This document shows, piece after piece, positions 11,667-21,479 of a stretch of 64,000 bases of DNA. The DNA lies in NCBI GenBank assembly GCA_963693315.1, contig OY856187.1:390873269-390937268 (forward strand). Reading direction: 5' to 3'. Position 1 is the stretch's first letter, and each line of letters opens with the position of its first letter. This stretch comes from Diogma glabrata. Its lineage: Eukaryota > Arthropoda > Insecta > Diptera > Cylindrotomidae. A program made the position numbers and the translations under genes. Below the pieces are notes generated by a model. It was not told where the DNA came from and did not search any database. It saw nothing but the letters and a program-made list of their open reading frames with translations.

Positions 11667-12353
11667 CAGGGGCCCTATTCCCGAACACATATTTGTCAAT
11701 CGACAATATTGTCAATTTCACCAAAATGCTTAACAACTTTGTTTAAAAATGGTATTCTGTAACTCATATTTGTGTCAAACAAATTATAACAATATATTCA
11801 ATATCAATTTCGGAGTGACGTGAGTGATCCATTATTAATGAATGAAATTATATTTGTTAAATATAAAAACTTTTTTTTAACGAATTGTAATCACCTATTA
11901 CTTTCACTCACTGTTTAAGTTGTAGCTCACTGTTTTAAATTATAACAAATTTTTACAAAATTATAACAGATTTTTAGTACTAGATTCGTACTTTTGACAA
12001 CTAACTTTTTTAAATCTTCAAAATGCAAAATAAAATAAAAATATATTTAATAAATAAATATGTTTTAATGATATTTATATAAAAATAGTATTAAAATAAA
12101 AATAATATTATTAAAAACTTAATTTTGCGTTATAATTTAATTTTTACGCCAATCGATGAAATTTGTATAAAAAAGTCAACACACAAAACATAAAGCAAAA
12201 TTGTGATTTTGACAGTAACTATCTTGTTCTTGTCAGATTCACAATATTGTGTTGAATTTTCACCAAATTGGTGTTACATAATACGAAATTCACAATATTG
12301 TGTGAATTTACAATATTGTGATGACATTTATGTGTTCGGGAATATGGTCCCAG
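11667..12353. mobile_element. Harbinger-type MITE with 3-bp target duplication CAG
   Basis: The element spans 11670-12350 (681 bp). The left end reads GGGCCCTATTCCCGAACACA and the reversed right end GGACCATATTCCCGAACACA, 18 of 20 matching. It is flanked by CAG on both sides (11667-11669 and 12351-12353). Removing the element with one CAG brings the flanking env-like codons back into one frame, which confirms the boundaries independently. A GG-C terminal repeat with a 3-bp CWG or TWA duplication is characteristic of PIF/Harbinger elements. The interior is AT-rich with several CAATATTG motifs and no transposase, so it is non-autonomous. Confidence 0.88.
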
Positions 12354-12440
12354 TTATTGCTTTGATAACTGATCTTATGCCGTTGATTAGTCCTCTTTTA
12401 ACTATGTATTTGGGTTTTATTAATTCAAGATCAGTATCAA

Positions 12441-12949
12441 TTCAGTAGTATGTCATATTTTTTAGAATTCTACGTTTACTGTCTGGCTTGTATGATTATT
12501 TTATATCTTAGGAAATTTCACAACTGCAGCTGTAAATAAAACATGTTACATTTTTGTCGTTGATCACATTATATCTTTGTGTGATCTTTGTGTAGATCAT
12601 TATCAGATGTCTATAAAATAGTGTACTTGGAATTTTTGTTGGTTTTAAAAAACTGGCGAAACACTATATAAGAATTGCCCTTATTCGAAGGAGCCAATAT
12701 AACACAAATTGAACTTTTCTAGAAAATTTATCATTTAAATTTTATGCCAGAGATAGCTCAAGCACTATTGGAAACTGAAAACCACTGAATTTAGCACACA
12801 AACAGAACCAACTTGGAAATCTCTTTGATCATTCCGAATCACAGAATTACAGAAAAATAATTAATTACTACTGACATGGAAATATAATTTAATCAAACGC
12901 AAAATCGAAAATTTATACAAGTCAAAAATGTCTAAAATAACTTACATAA
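12441..12949. other. No gene seen
   Basis: AT-rich sequence between the env relic and the dCMP deaminase pseudogene, with no supported frame or repeat. Confidence 0.4.
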
Positions 12950-13280
12950 ATATGTTGTCTTGAATGTTGTTTTATCGTGATTCCCTTTATTTACAATTCC
13001 TGATTGTATGACATATTTAGCACACTCATTCTGCATGCACCACGTATAAATTTTAATGTATTCAATTATCTTCCCACTGAAAATTCATCATCACTGCAGC
13101 CAATTGGAAATCCATCACAACCAATTCCCACAATTTCATTATCGTTGTTTACGATAAAGGCACCAACTTGTGTTGTTAAATTTTTACTGCCCGAAATGCA
13201 GTTGCCATAAAATATTCAGACCAATGAAGATTAAATTTGGGCTTGTTTATCCTTTTCCATAACTTTAACTTTGTAAATAA
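12950..13280 (-). pseudogene. Deoxycytidylate (dCMP) deaminase pseudogene
   Basis: Three blocks of dCMP deaminase-like sequence lie in order on the minus strand. The first (about 13256-13175) reads [12 protein letters not shown], matching the conserved EYFMA-AFL region. The second, in another frame (about 13180-13066), reads [18 protein letters not shown] then [11 protein letters not shown], matching the conserved QVGACIVN and NG-P-GCSDD motifs. The third (about 13000-12950) reads NECAKYVIQSGI, matching the Zn-binding PCNECAK region, although the Pro-Cys pair is degraded to Met-Gln. The segment that should carry the catalytic His-Ala-Glu is missing between blocks two and three. Frame changes and a stop (near 13066) make it non-functional. 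The enzyme converts dCMP to dUMP. The third block runs into a GTAAGT-like sequence, so whether it is a processed copy or a decayed exon is uncertain. Confidence 0.75.
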
Positions 13281-14828
13281 ATAACAATAACGAATGATTT
13301 TTTTTATTTTTGTAAGTAATTATTAATCTCAGAATTGAGAAGAAAACATCAATGCAGAATTTTTTTGTTTTCACTACACTCATTTCATCAAACAAATAAA
13401 ACAACTAAGACCACATAAGACAACTTATAAAACACAGATAATTTTATTTTCTTTTTAATAAAAAACATTTATATTTTTTTTTATATTTTAACTTTACATG
13501 GTAACATTTATATTTTTTTTTTGTTACAATTTTAATTTGTTAATCATAACAAAATCAATTTTTAAATATGAACTGATTCACCACAACCAATATACCATAT
13601 AATATTAAATGAACTTTAATATATATGTTATTGGTTGAGTTTTATAATTATACTAATTGCTTTTGTTATAAAAATTCGTATTTTTATATCAAATTCTCTG
13701 TTTAAATCTCCCCCTCCAACGTATAAAAAAAACTTAATCAAACATGTTAATTTCAACAGTCGCATACAAAAATATAGCGACTCTTTTAAGAAAATTAATG
13801 AAATTCTAATTGAAAATAAAAACTATCATTTTTAGAGCAAAAGAGCAATAGTCCTGGCACAACAACAACAACTTATTACTAACAGTTAACCAAATTAACA
13901 ACTAATTAAAAACTTAAAACGACACGAATTTTACATTTTAAAAAGTTGTTTAACATTTTAAATCAAGACTATTTTGTTCAACACAATTATTGATAATGTA
14001 TTTTATTTGTAGGATTTAAATAATTTTTATTAAAATCATAAATTTTAGAAAACTATTAGATTGCCACTGTATTGCGGCTTGGGCTTTTATAGCAAATTAT
14101 TTAAACAAAAAAAAATTATACCACGGAATTACGATTGCCCTGCAACGAGCAATGAAGTTGGGAATCCCTTATACGAAACTATCTAGCCTAACATTTGTAG
14201 GAAATTCTAAACGAAAAAAAACGTATATACATATAAAATAAAATGGTAACTTAGCTTATTAGTTGTTGAAATGCTGTGCGTAATACTTCAAAAATTAGTT
14301 TTATTGGATTCTTCTTCCTGTTATTTCAATTATTCAAAATATTGATAATTTCCGTAGAATAATCCGTCCTTGACAGAATAAGTTCTTGATGCTTCTGTGA
14401 AATTTTGGATAGCTGGATAACTCTTGCGAAGCCCAATAAAACAAGCACGATATTCAATGCAATAGCTCCTTTTATTGACGATGTTAATTTCTTCCTTTAC
14501 ATGAAATGTTTTAGTCCGAATAAACGTATTGCGTATGCCATATAAAAGAAAATTAAGCTAATTTGTTTATGCTGACCTCAAGTGGTATTTAAATTTGTAA
14601 TTTTGTGAAAGAAACGTACCTGTTACTTGGTACGTTAATGAACGTACCAAGTTTCCCAGCACTAAGCCTTTTTAAAATTTTTGTAGAATATCTGCTTACA
14701 ATTCCACTGCTGTTCCCGTGTTCTTGAAGAACACCAAATGAGAGCGGCTTTGCTACTACACGCCGTCTGTCGAAATCAATATCAAAAATGTGATTTTTTT
14801 ACATTTTTTCATTTGTTAATTATTAGAA
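13281..14828. other. AT-rich DNA, no supported gene
   Basis: No convincing frame. A GTACGTT/AACGTAC-type inverted repeat lies near 14617-14656, and a perfect GTGTTCTT-G-AAGAACAC palindrome near 14719, of unknown meaning. The plus-strand 66-codon frame at 13635 looks random. Confidence 0.4.
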
Positions 14829-15238
14829 TTACATAACTCTAAAATATTCACGGATTAAATCATCCCTAACTTTTCTTCCTTCTGTTAATACCAGCATGTT
14901 GTTATCTTCGCAATGTGGTTCAGCAGTCGCGGTTCCTTGTATATCGACATCAAGAATTTCTTGTATATCGACATCAATTTCTGTCTCTTCAAGTGGAATC
15001 TTGTTTTGAACAAAGATATTACGCATAACCGCACATGCATTAATTATTAAACCAGCATCTGCAGGTGAATAGCACAGATATCTTTCTCTAGAAAGACATC
15101 GAAATCGGCTTTTTAAAACACCAATACATCGTTCAACACAGTTTCTGGTTGATATGGAGCCACATTATATCCGTCTTGATTTGCATTACTTGTATTGAGT
15201 ATCGGTGTCATTAACCATGGTTGTTGAGGATAACCACT
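14829..15238 (-). pseudogene. HARBI1-like nuclease relic, C-terminal half (rest of exon 5)
   Basis: Minus-strand coding begins within the codon for Gly of the conserved GDSGYP motif (here SGYPQQPWLMTP at the 15238 edge). It continues in a shifted frame with NCVERCIGVLKSRFRCL and NACAVMRNIF, both diagnostic of the DDE_Tnp_4/HARBI1 nuclease, then an acidic tail ending at the TAA at 14829. The Glu in NCVER is the third residue of the DDE triad. A frame change occurs near 15135. The first half of the same gene lies at 36203-37168 and 25714-25722, in the same orientation. The break at 15238 falls on the 4-bp sequence that is duplicated at 25714-25717, so the two halves were separated by a 10.5-kb insertion. 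Confidence 0.85.
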
Positions 15239-15717
15239 CAACAACAAGGAACATCATCATTGTTAAGGGGTGAAGTCCCATGGATGGCTTCTTAGGCCTA
15301 CCAGTTAAGAAAGTTTTATTTATATCCTACACGCAGTAAAAAAATATACATAATCGACAGCAACTAATAACCTACAACTAATTCCTAACTACGGGTGTAT
15401 AAAATTGATTGTGTTCACCAATCGTTTGACGTAAACACGAAAAATAACAAGGTCGAAATAAATGATTCAATAATATCTAAGTAGGTAAAACTCCTAAAAC
15501 TCAAGAAAATTATCAGATATCAAAAATAGTTGAAATTTTATTAATAATTAATTTGAAATAATTGCAGAAATTCTATGATGTACCTCTGCTTTACGATCGG
15601 AATAACAATATTGTTTCATTTCCATATTCTGAATCAACACAATGTCCCTTCAGAACACCTTTCCCTCCCATCTGAAAACACTTTTGAGTGTAAACTGTTT
15701 GGGGTGTATGAAAACAC
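15239..15717. other. Left part of the composite insert, no gene assigned
   Basis: A plus-strand stretch after an acceptor-like ATTGCAG at about 15566 reads KFYDVPLLYDRNNNIVSFPY before stops. It looks coding-like but I do not recognise it. Confidence 0.25.
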
Positions 15718-15722
15718 CCAAC

Positions 15723-16008
15723 TTTTATGTATTTCTAGACTAGATGAAATACTAGATATTTGTATAATAATTAAATAATAATTACAGACGTATATTTCTA
15801 ACAGAGGTACTGATTTATTTAATATCTGATATCACAATGAAATATGAAAATAATTTTATTTATACATTGAATATCGATTGTAATCAGATGACCTTCCTAA
15901 CATATGATTGCCTTATGTAGCTGATTACAATTTCAAGTTTATTTTATTTATAACATTTAAAATATTTAATAATTTGTTTTTATGAAATGTATAGTCTGAT
16001 ACATAACA
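15723..16008 (-). repeat. Element A 3' LTR
   Basis: 286 bp, minus-strand start TGTTATGTATC. Adjacent polypurine tract on the inner side; CCAAC target duplication on the outer side. Confidence 0.93.
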
Positions 16009-16197
16009 ACTTTCCCCCTTTTTAATAAAACCACCACCTTAATATTTTCTTAATTCTAAGTTAACTATTTCAATATCAATTTCTTAAAATTAATTTTTTT
16101 ATACTTCATAATATAAACGATCAGGTACTTTCTTTTCCCGTTTTGATCTTCTAATTTCAATTTTATCACATCCTGATTCACTTGAAGATCGTCTTCT

Positions 16198-19100
16198 TTA
16201 CATTTTAATTTTATTATCGACTTCAAGAGGTTCAGAACGATCATCTCCAGGCAGGATTTGTATATTTGGATGATACTTATCATGCAAATTGGATAATCTT
16301 AAACTATTTACATGTGCAAATCTAACATTATCATTGATTTTAATTAAATATGTGAATTTAGAAACTTGTTTTACAATTCTGCCTGGAATCCATTTCATAT
16401 AATTTCGAAAATGGTTTCGATAAAAAATTTTTTCATCCTTCTTAAAACTAATTGTATTTTCACAATTATTTCCTTCCTGATTTATTTTAACATTTTTATC
16501 TACATTTAAATCTTTATTATAAAGTTTATCAGGTATGATATTATTATTATTTGAAAATCTAACCGTTTTTTTTTTATTAACCAAATCAAATAATATTGTC
16601 GGTTTATAAGCAAAAATAAGTTCAGCTGGTGTTCGAGAGTTCACTGAGTTTGGTGTGTTTCGCTGATGAATCAAAAATTTTTGGATCATTTCTTGAATGT
16701 TTAAATGTTTTGTTTCATCCATGAATAATTTCTTTAAGCATAATTTAACCGTTTGTACATTCCGCTCGGCGAGACCATTCGATTGAGGGTGGTACGGCGG
16801 GGATTTGGTAATTTTTATTCCGTGAGCTTCTCCAAATTTAATAAATTCTGTCGAATTAAATGGTGGACCGTTGTCTGACACAATTTCTTTTGGTAAACCA
16901 AAAATACAAAAGAATTTCCGAAGGGATGCAATAACCTCCATAGCATTTGTTTTCTTCATTAATACGATTTCACAATATCTACTATAAGCATCGATAATTA
17001 ACAAGAACTCAAATTTCTGAAAATGAAAAAAATCCATATGGATTCTTTCCATTGGAAAAGTGGTTTGCGGCCAAGAAGCTACAACCGGTTCTTTAGTCAC
17101 ATTTTGTGTTTGTTGACAAACAAAACATTTTTTCACGAATTGTTCAATATCATGATCGATTTTGTGCCACCACACGTAAGACCTGGCTACCATTTTCATC
17201 CTAACAATGCCTAAATGGTTTTCATGGAGTAGGTCCAAAACACTATTTTGCAGCTTTGCTGGAATAATAATTCTATTTAAATAATAGAGACAGTTATCTT
17301 CACTAGATAATAACTTTCGTTTAGAATAATATAGTTTAACTTCTTCTGTAAAATTTTTTGTTATGTTTGGCCATCCATGCATTACATATTGATACACTTG
17401 AGCTAACACCGGATCTTTTCTCGTTTCTAGTGTTACTTCTGTTACATCTACCGGTAATTTCTCAGAAAAATTAAAATAATTTATTCTACTACCTTCAACT
17501 TCTGTTACTGAGTTTAATGGTAGTCTAGACAACCCGTCTACATTTGTCATTTCTGTACCTTTTCTGTACGTAATACTATAATCGTACATAGACAAAATAA
17601 TTGACCATCTCTGAAGTCTTGAAATTGCCACCGCTGGGTTTGATTTACGAGGGTTGAAAATTTCTTTCAAGGCTTCGTGGTCGGACACAATAGTAAATTT
17701 ATATCCGTAGATATATTTGTGAAATTTTTGTATTCCAAAAATTATCGCTAACGCTTCCCTATGAAGCTGCGAATAATTTTTCTCCGCAGGTGATAACGAA
17801 CTTGAAGCAAACAGTATAGGCTTTTCAACCCCATTTACCACATGAGACAAAATTGCTCCCACCCCATAGGGACTAGCATCTGTAGCTAAAATGAGCGGTT
17901 TCTGTGGATCATAGAGTTCCAAAATATTATGCCTTTCTATGAGTTTTTTGGAGTTTTCAAAACAAGTTTGACAACTCTCCGACCAATTAAAAGGCGAGTC
18001 TTTTTTCAAAAGATCATATAATTCCTTCAATTCTGCCGAAAGATTTGGTATAAAGCGACCATAATAATTTATAAGCCCTAGATAGGCTTGTAATTCTTTT
18101 AAATTGTTTGGAGCTCTTGCTTTTACTAATGCTTCTGTTTTTTCTTGATTAGGTTGAATACCTTTAGCAGAGATTGTATGACCTAAATAGTTGACTGACT
18201 GGACTAAAAATTTACTCTTGTTTAGATTTATCCTGACTTTGTGGATGTTTAATCTTTCTAGGACATTATTTAAATTAACTCTACAGGCTTCCATAGATTT
18301 ACCTCCTATTATTATATCGTCTAAATAGCACGCGACTTTATCTAAATTTTTTAAAATAGAATCCATAACAAATTGAAAGATAGAAGGTGAACTTTTCACC
18401 CCGAATGGGAGTCTCGTAAATCGGAACAATCCCTTATGGGTATTGATAGTCAAATATTCCTGAGACTTTTCGGATACCTTAAGTTGTTGATACGCTCCCG
18501 TTAGGACTAGAACACAAAAATAATTACAATTAGACAAGCCTGCGAATATGTCGTCTATTCTGGGTAATGGATAATGCTCGGTTTTGATATATTTATTTAT
18601 CGTCACTTTGCAATCCATACATATTCGGATATCGCCGTTCGCTTTCGGAACGGATACTATTGGACTGGCCCATAAACTATGTTTAACGGGTACTAATTTT
18701 TTCATTTGAATTAACCGATCCACGGCTTCTTCTACTTTGTCACGCAACTTAAAAGGGACTGTATAAGATTTGTGAAAAATTGGGACCGCGTTTTCATCAA
18801 CATGGATCTCCGCCGTATAACCCTCTATGACTTGGTCTTCTTCATTATTAGCAATAACATTTGGATATTTACCTTGGATTTCTTGTATGATGTTATTGGA
18901 ATTTTTATCTTTACACATATTACACGACTGCTTTGTAAATAGTTGATGCATCATGTTTCTCCATGTTGGAACCAAAACATTTAACCATTCACGTCCAAGC
19001 AACGGATTCTCCATCGGCTTTACGGCTTCAATCACAACCAATTCTAAATGGAAATTTTCTTTCTCGAATTCTACCTGGACATTTATTTTTCCTTTTATGA

Positions 19101-20136
19101 CAATATCTTGACCTGTTACGGATGAAAATTCTTGATTACAATTTAATAATTCTAAATGTGAAAAACTACTTAAATACTTATCCCAATCTATTAATGATGA
19201 ACCGGCACCAGGATCGACTTCCATCCGAATGTTTATACTTTCAATATTAACCGTAGTATATATAGGACCATTATTTGACTTCAGACTGTTGACTATATGG
19301 ACTCTTTTATTAGACCTACAAGCGGTGGATGTATGACTTCTCCTATTGCAGATAAAACATTTCCATTTCTGTGCTGGACAACGTTTTTCATTATGACTAT
19401 AAAGACCGCAACTGGTACACAGTTTTCCTTGAGATTGAGTATTTCGATGACTGACTGGACTTGATGATCGACTACTGTAACTGGAACTTGGACTGATACT
19501 TCTATGACGAGCGTTACCTCTCTTATCCTTTCTGGAACTATTTTCTCTAGAACTACTTGTTCTCCTAGAACGACTTTTGTGATAAAATGATTGACTATTA
19601 TCTCTGACTGAGCAATGTGGTATTGGGTTGATAGCTTTGGTTTCTTTTTCTGACATTTCCATTGTAAGTGCGACGCTGCAACACTCCTCGAACTTTATTT
19701 CTGATTTTTTTAAAATTTCCCGTTGTATGCTCTCCTTTCTTAGCCCAACTATAAATTTGTCCGCTAAGGCGTCATCCAGATAAGTACCGAATTCGCAAGT
19801 TTGCGCCAATTCTTTTAGCCTCACGACAAAATCAGATACCGTTTCGCCTTCCTGTTGTTGTGCCTTAGAAAATTTGAACCTTTCAGCCCGTTTATTCAGT
19901 TTTGGTTGAAAATGTAATTTTAATACCGCTACTAATTCTTCAAACTTTTTTTTACTTGGAATTTCCGGAATTAATAATGATTTCAGAATTTTATACGTAT
20001 CGGTTCCCATAACCGTAATGAAAAATGCGACTTTTTTTGCTTCATCCAAATCATTTACGATAAAAAATTGATTTAAACGTTCTTCGTATGCTGAAAAATC
20101 ATCACCAGGGATATACGGTTCAATATTTCCAATCAT
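16198..20136 (-). CDS. Gag-Pol polyprotein of Ty3/gypsy element A
   Basis: A single 1312-residue frame. Gag occupies about 1-290 and ends in two CCHC zinc knuckles (CTSCGLYSHNEKRC and CFICNRRSHTSTAC). The protease region follows at about 305-400; the usual Asp-Ser/Thr-Gly active site reads DPGAGSS. Reverse transcriptase lies at about 470-650 with LPFGV and YLDD. RNase H is at about 730-850 (ATDAS, a Glu in LHREAL, VSDHEAL). Integrase has an H-x3-H/C-x2-C finger and D, D and E residues in HMDFFHF, VSDNGPPF and GLAERN. The order PR-RT-RH-IN defines Ty3/gypsy; the single fused frame and the integrase resemble the K02A2.6-type/Mag group. Odd: RT motif A, normally Leu-Asp-Leu, reads VLVLTGAY, so the first catalytic Asp is Val. 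With the altered protease motif this copy may be catalytically dead despite an open frame and identical LTRs. The ATG at 20136 is the first in frame after the 5' LTR. Confidence 0.93.
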   Translation of the reverse strand: MIGNIEPYIPGDDFSAYEERLNQFFIVNDLDEAKKVAFFITVMGTDTYKILKSLLIPEIPSKKKFEELVAVLKLHFQPKLNKRAERFKFSKAQQQEGETVSDFVVRLKELAQTCEFGTYLDDALADKFIVGLRKESIQREILKKSEIKFEECCSVALTMEMSEKETKAINPIPHCSVRDNSQSFYHKSRSRRTSSSRENSSRKDKRGNARHRSISPSSSYSSRSSSPVSHRNTQSQGKLCTSCGLYSHNEKRCPAQKWKCFICNRRSHTSTACRSNKRVHIVNSLKSNNGPIYTTVNIESINIRMEVDPGAGSSLIDWDKYLSSFSHLELLNCNQEFSSVTGQDIVIKGKINVQVEFEKENFHLELVVIEAVKPMENPLLGREWLNVLVPTWRNMMHQLFTKQSCNMCKDKNSNNIIQEIQGKYPNVIANNEEDQVIEGYTAEIHVDENAVPIFHKSYTVPFKLRDKVEEAVDRLIQMKKLVPVKHSLWASPIVSVPKANGDIRICMDCKVTINKYIKTEHYPLPRIDDIFAGLSNCNYFCVLVLTGAYQQLKVSEKSQEYLTINTHKGLFRFTRLPFGVKSSPSIFQFVMDSILKNLDKVACYLDDIIIGGKSMEACRVNLNNVLERLNIHKVRINLNKSKFLVQSVNYLGHTISAKGIQPNQEKTEALVKARAPNNLKELQAYLGLINYYGRFIPNLSAELKELYDLLKKDSPFNWSESCQTCFENSKKLIERHNILELYDPQKPLILATDASPYGVGAILSHVVNGVEKPILFASSSLSPAEKNYSQLHREALAIIFGIQKFHKYIYGYKFTIVSDHEALKEIFNPRKSNPAVAISRLQRWSIILSMYDYSITYRKGTEMTNVDGLSRLPLNSVTEVEGSRINYFNFSEKLPVDVTEVTLETRKDPVLAQVYQYVMHGWPNITKNFTEEVKLYYSKRKLLSSEDNCLYYLNRIIIPAKLQNSVLDLLHENHLGIVRMKMVARSYVWWHKIDHDIEQFVKKCFVCQQTQNVTKEPVVASWPQTTFPMERIHMDFFHFQKFEFLLIIDAYSRYCEIVLMKKTNAMEVIASLRKFFCIFGLPKEIVSDNGPPFNSTEFIKFGEAHGIKITKSPPYHPQSNGLAERNVQTVKLCLKKLFMDETKHLNIQEMIQKFLIHQRNTPNSVNSRTPAELIFAYKPTILFDLVNKKKTVRFSNNNNIIPDKLYNKDLNVDKNVKINQEGNNCENTISFKKDEKIFYRNHFRNYMKWIPGRIVKQVSKFTYLIKINDNVRFAHVNSLRLSNLHDKYHPNIQILPGDDRSEPLEVDNKIKM

Positions 20137-20429
20137 TTTGCACTATCACAATTTAAATTTTGCTTTTCATGCAAAAAAAACTATCCAATCCAAAAACTTT
20201 GTATTCACTTGCACTTTTTTCGTAATATAACGTAAAAAATAACTTACGGTAGCTTTGAATGACCTATCCAATTTTCTCCCACGAGGTATATTGTATTTTT
20301 ACTTGCTTTTAAGAAACAATTATTTATAGTACCGCTTTTCTAAATTCTTCTTAATGTTAATTTATCCAAATTAACATAGACTTCTAACTAAATAGAATTT
20401 CTGCACTAATCCTATCCTCTTCGCCAGAT

Positions 20430-20715
20430 TTTTATGTATTTCTAGACTAGATGAAATACTAGATATTTGTATAATAATTAAATAATAATTACAGACGTAT
20501 ATTTCTAACAGAGGTACTGATTTATTTAATATCTGATATCACAATGAAATATGAAAATAATTTTATTTATACATTGAATATCGATTGTAATCAGATGACC
20601 TTCCTAACATATGATTGCCTTATGTAGCTGATTACAATTTCAAGTTTATTTTATTTATAACATTTAAAATATTTAATAATTTGTTTTTATGAAATGTATA
20701 GTCTGATACATAACA
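20430..20715 (-). repeat. Element A 5' LTR
   Basis: 286 bp, same sequence as 15723-16008 as far as can be read. CCAAC lies on its outer side and a TGGCG primer-binding-site-like sequence on its inner side. Confidence 0.93.
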
Positions 20716-20720
20716 CCAAC

Positions 20721-21052
20721 CAACAAAACAAAACAAGTAATTGTTATCCAGCAAAAATCATTATATATACCACTAATCATCTAAAATGAAATTCGATTCA
20801 TTAAACTGCTATGGCTTCAAGCTACCCACTATAGCAACGACACTACACCTACTCTATACGCCCTATTTATAAAAAATATTTACAAGTTATTTACATTATA
20901 CTATATACACAAAAATATTTACATGGTAGCACTAAAAAAATTCTCAAAAAAAAGTGCACCTCCAAAACGTTTTTTTTTTTCAAATAAAATTAAAAAGGAT
21001 AAGTTTTTCAACTTATCCGACAGTCAGGGACAGGAGCCAGCTGTGGGCCAAT
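20721..21052. other. Composite insert, AT-rich then GC-rising, no gene assigned
   Basis: Mostly AT-rich. On the minus strand an acidic open stretch (EEMESSSVKHTQAIEPVEEVS) overlaps the end of the basic frame at 21053 in a different frame and stops near 21030. Confidence 0.3.
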
Positions 21053-21470
21053 CTATTCCCAACGGGATTTCTTCCTGCCGTTTGGACGATGAGATGGAGA
21101 CCTCTTCGACCGGCTCAATTGCTTGAGTATGCTTGACCGAGGAAGACTCCATCTCCTCGCCCAAGCAACTCTCTTCTTCCTACTCCTTCGCTCAGCCCGT
21201 CGCTTCTTGACCCTTTGATTCCTCTTACCCCTCCTCCTTTCCCGCCAGCCCACATTCGGTTCCGAGAGTGGGAGTTCCTGAAACAGCTGTTCCAGGAGGC
21301 TGTAGCGCAAGATAAGTGCCGTTAGAGCACCATCCTGAACTATCAATATCCGAAAGTCATCACCTGCAGCATTTGCACTACTATCGCTCAGAGAGGCGTG
21401 GGAATTTGGTAATGCCCATTCCAGATCAAGAGAGCTGCCATTCGAGAAAGAGAAAATACAATACGACCTT
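21053..21470 (-). CDS. Unidentified coding-like island with Arg/Lys-rich C-terminus
   Basis: A minus-strand frame stays open for about 139 codons from near 21470 to the stop at 21053; its first ATG-type start is unclear. The N-terminal part contains SLDLEWALPNSHASLSDSS and DDFRILIVQDGALTALILRYSLLEQLFQELPLSE. The C-terminal 60 residues are extremely basic (RRRGKRNQRVKKRRAERRS), as in a nucleic-acid-binding or nuclear-targeting tail. GC content is well above its surroundings. The LLEQLFQELPLSE motif recurs in the island at 23676-23990 on the same strand. I do not recognise the family; a gag-like protein of the surrounding insert is possible. It could also be a chance open frame in a GC-rich repeat. 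Confidence 0.35.
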
Positions 21471-21479
21471 CACATGGTG

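Larger units (their letters stand above)
7290..12440 (-). pseudogene. Errantivirus-type (insect endogenous retrovirus) env relic, split by two transposons
   Basis: Readable env-like coding survives on the minus strand in three blocks. Block 12440-12351 contains a basic VKRG cleavage-type motif followed by a hydrophobic Gly/Ile segment typical of an errantivirus fusion peptide. Block 11666-11461 continues at the same codon after a 681-bp MITE. Block 8175-7290 follows a 3285-bp hAT element and includes a heptad-rich stretch (about 8175-7985) and a Cys-containing segment at 7595-7371. Stops and frame disruptions occur in the second and third blocks, so the gene is dead. Gypsy-type errantiviruses encode an envelope related to baculovirus F proteins; that assignment rests on the cleavage and fusion region and the order of the blocks. 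No matching pol or LTR pair was found nearby. Confidence 0.7.
15723..20715 (-). mobile_element. Ty3/gypsy retrotransposon (element A), complete, LTRs appear identical
   Basis: Two 286-bp LTRs (15723-16008 and 20430-20715) bound a 4993-bp element. By base-by-base reading the LTRs show no difference, implying very recent insertion. The target duplication is CCAAC (15718-15722 and 20716-20720). On the minus strand the LTR starts TGTTATGTATC. A primer-binding-site-like TGGCGAAGAGG lies just inside the 5' LTR (about 20426-20416). A polypurine tract (AAAAAGGGGGAAAGT) abuts the 3' LTR at 16009. One 1312-codon frame fills the interior. It is nested inside the 10.5-kb insert. Confidence 0.95.

Noticed and set aside
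16065..16283. 72-codon minus-strand frame overlapping the end of element A Gag-Pol
   Set aside because: It is a shifted frame across the Pol terminus and untranslated region.
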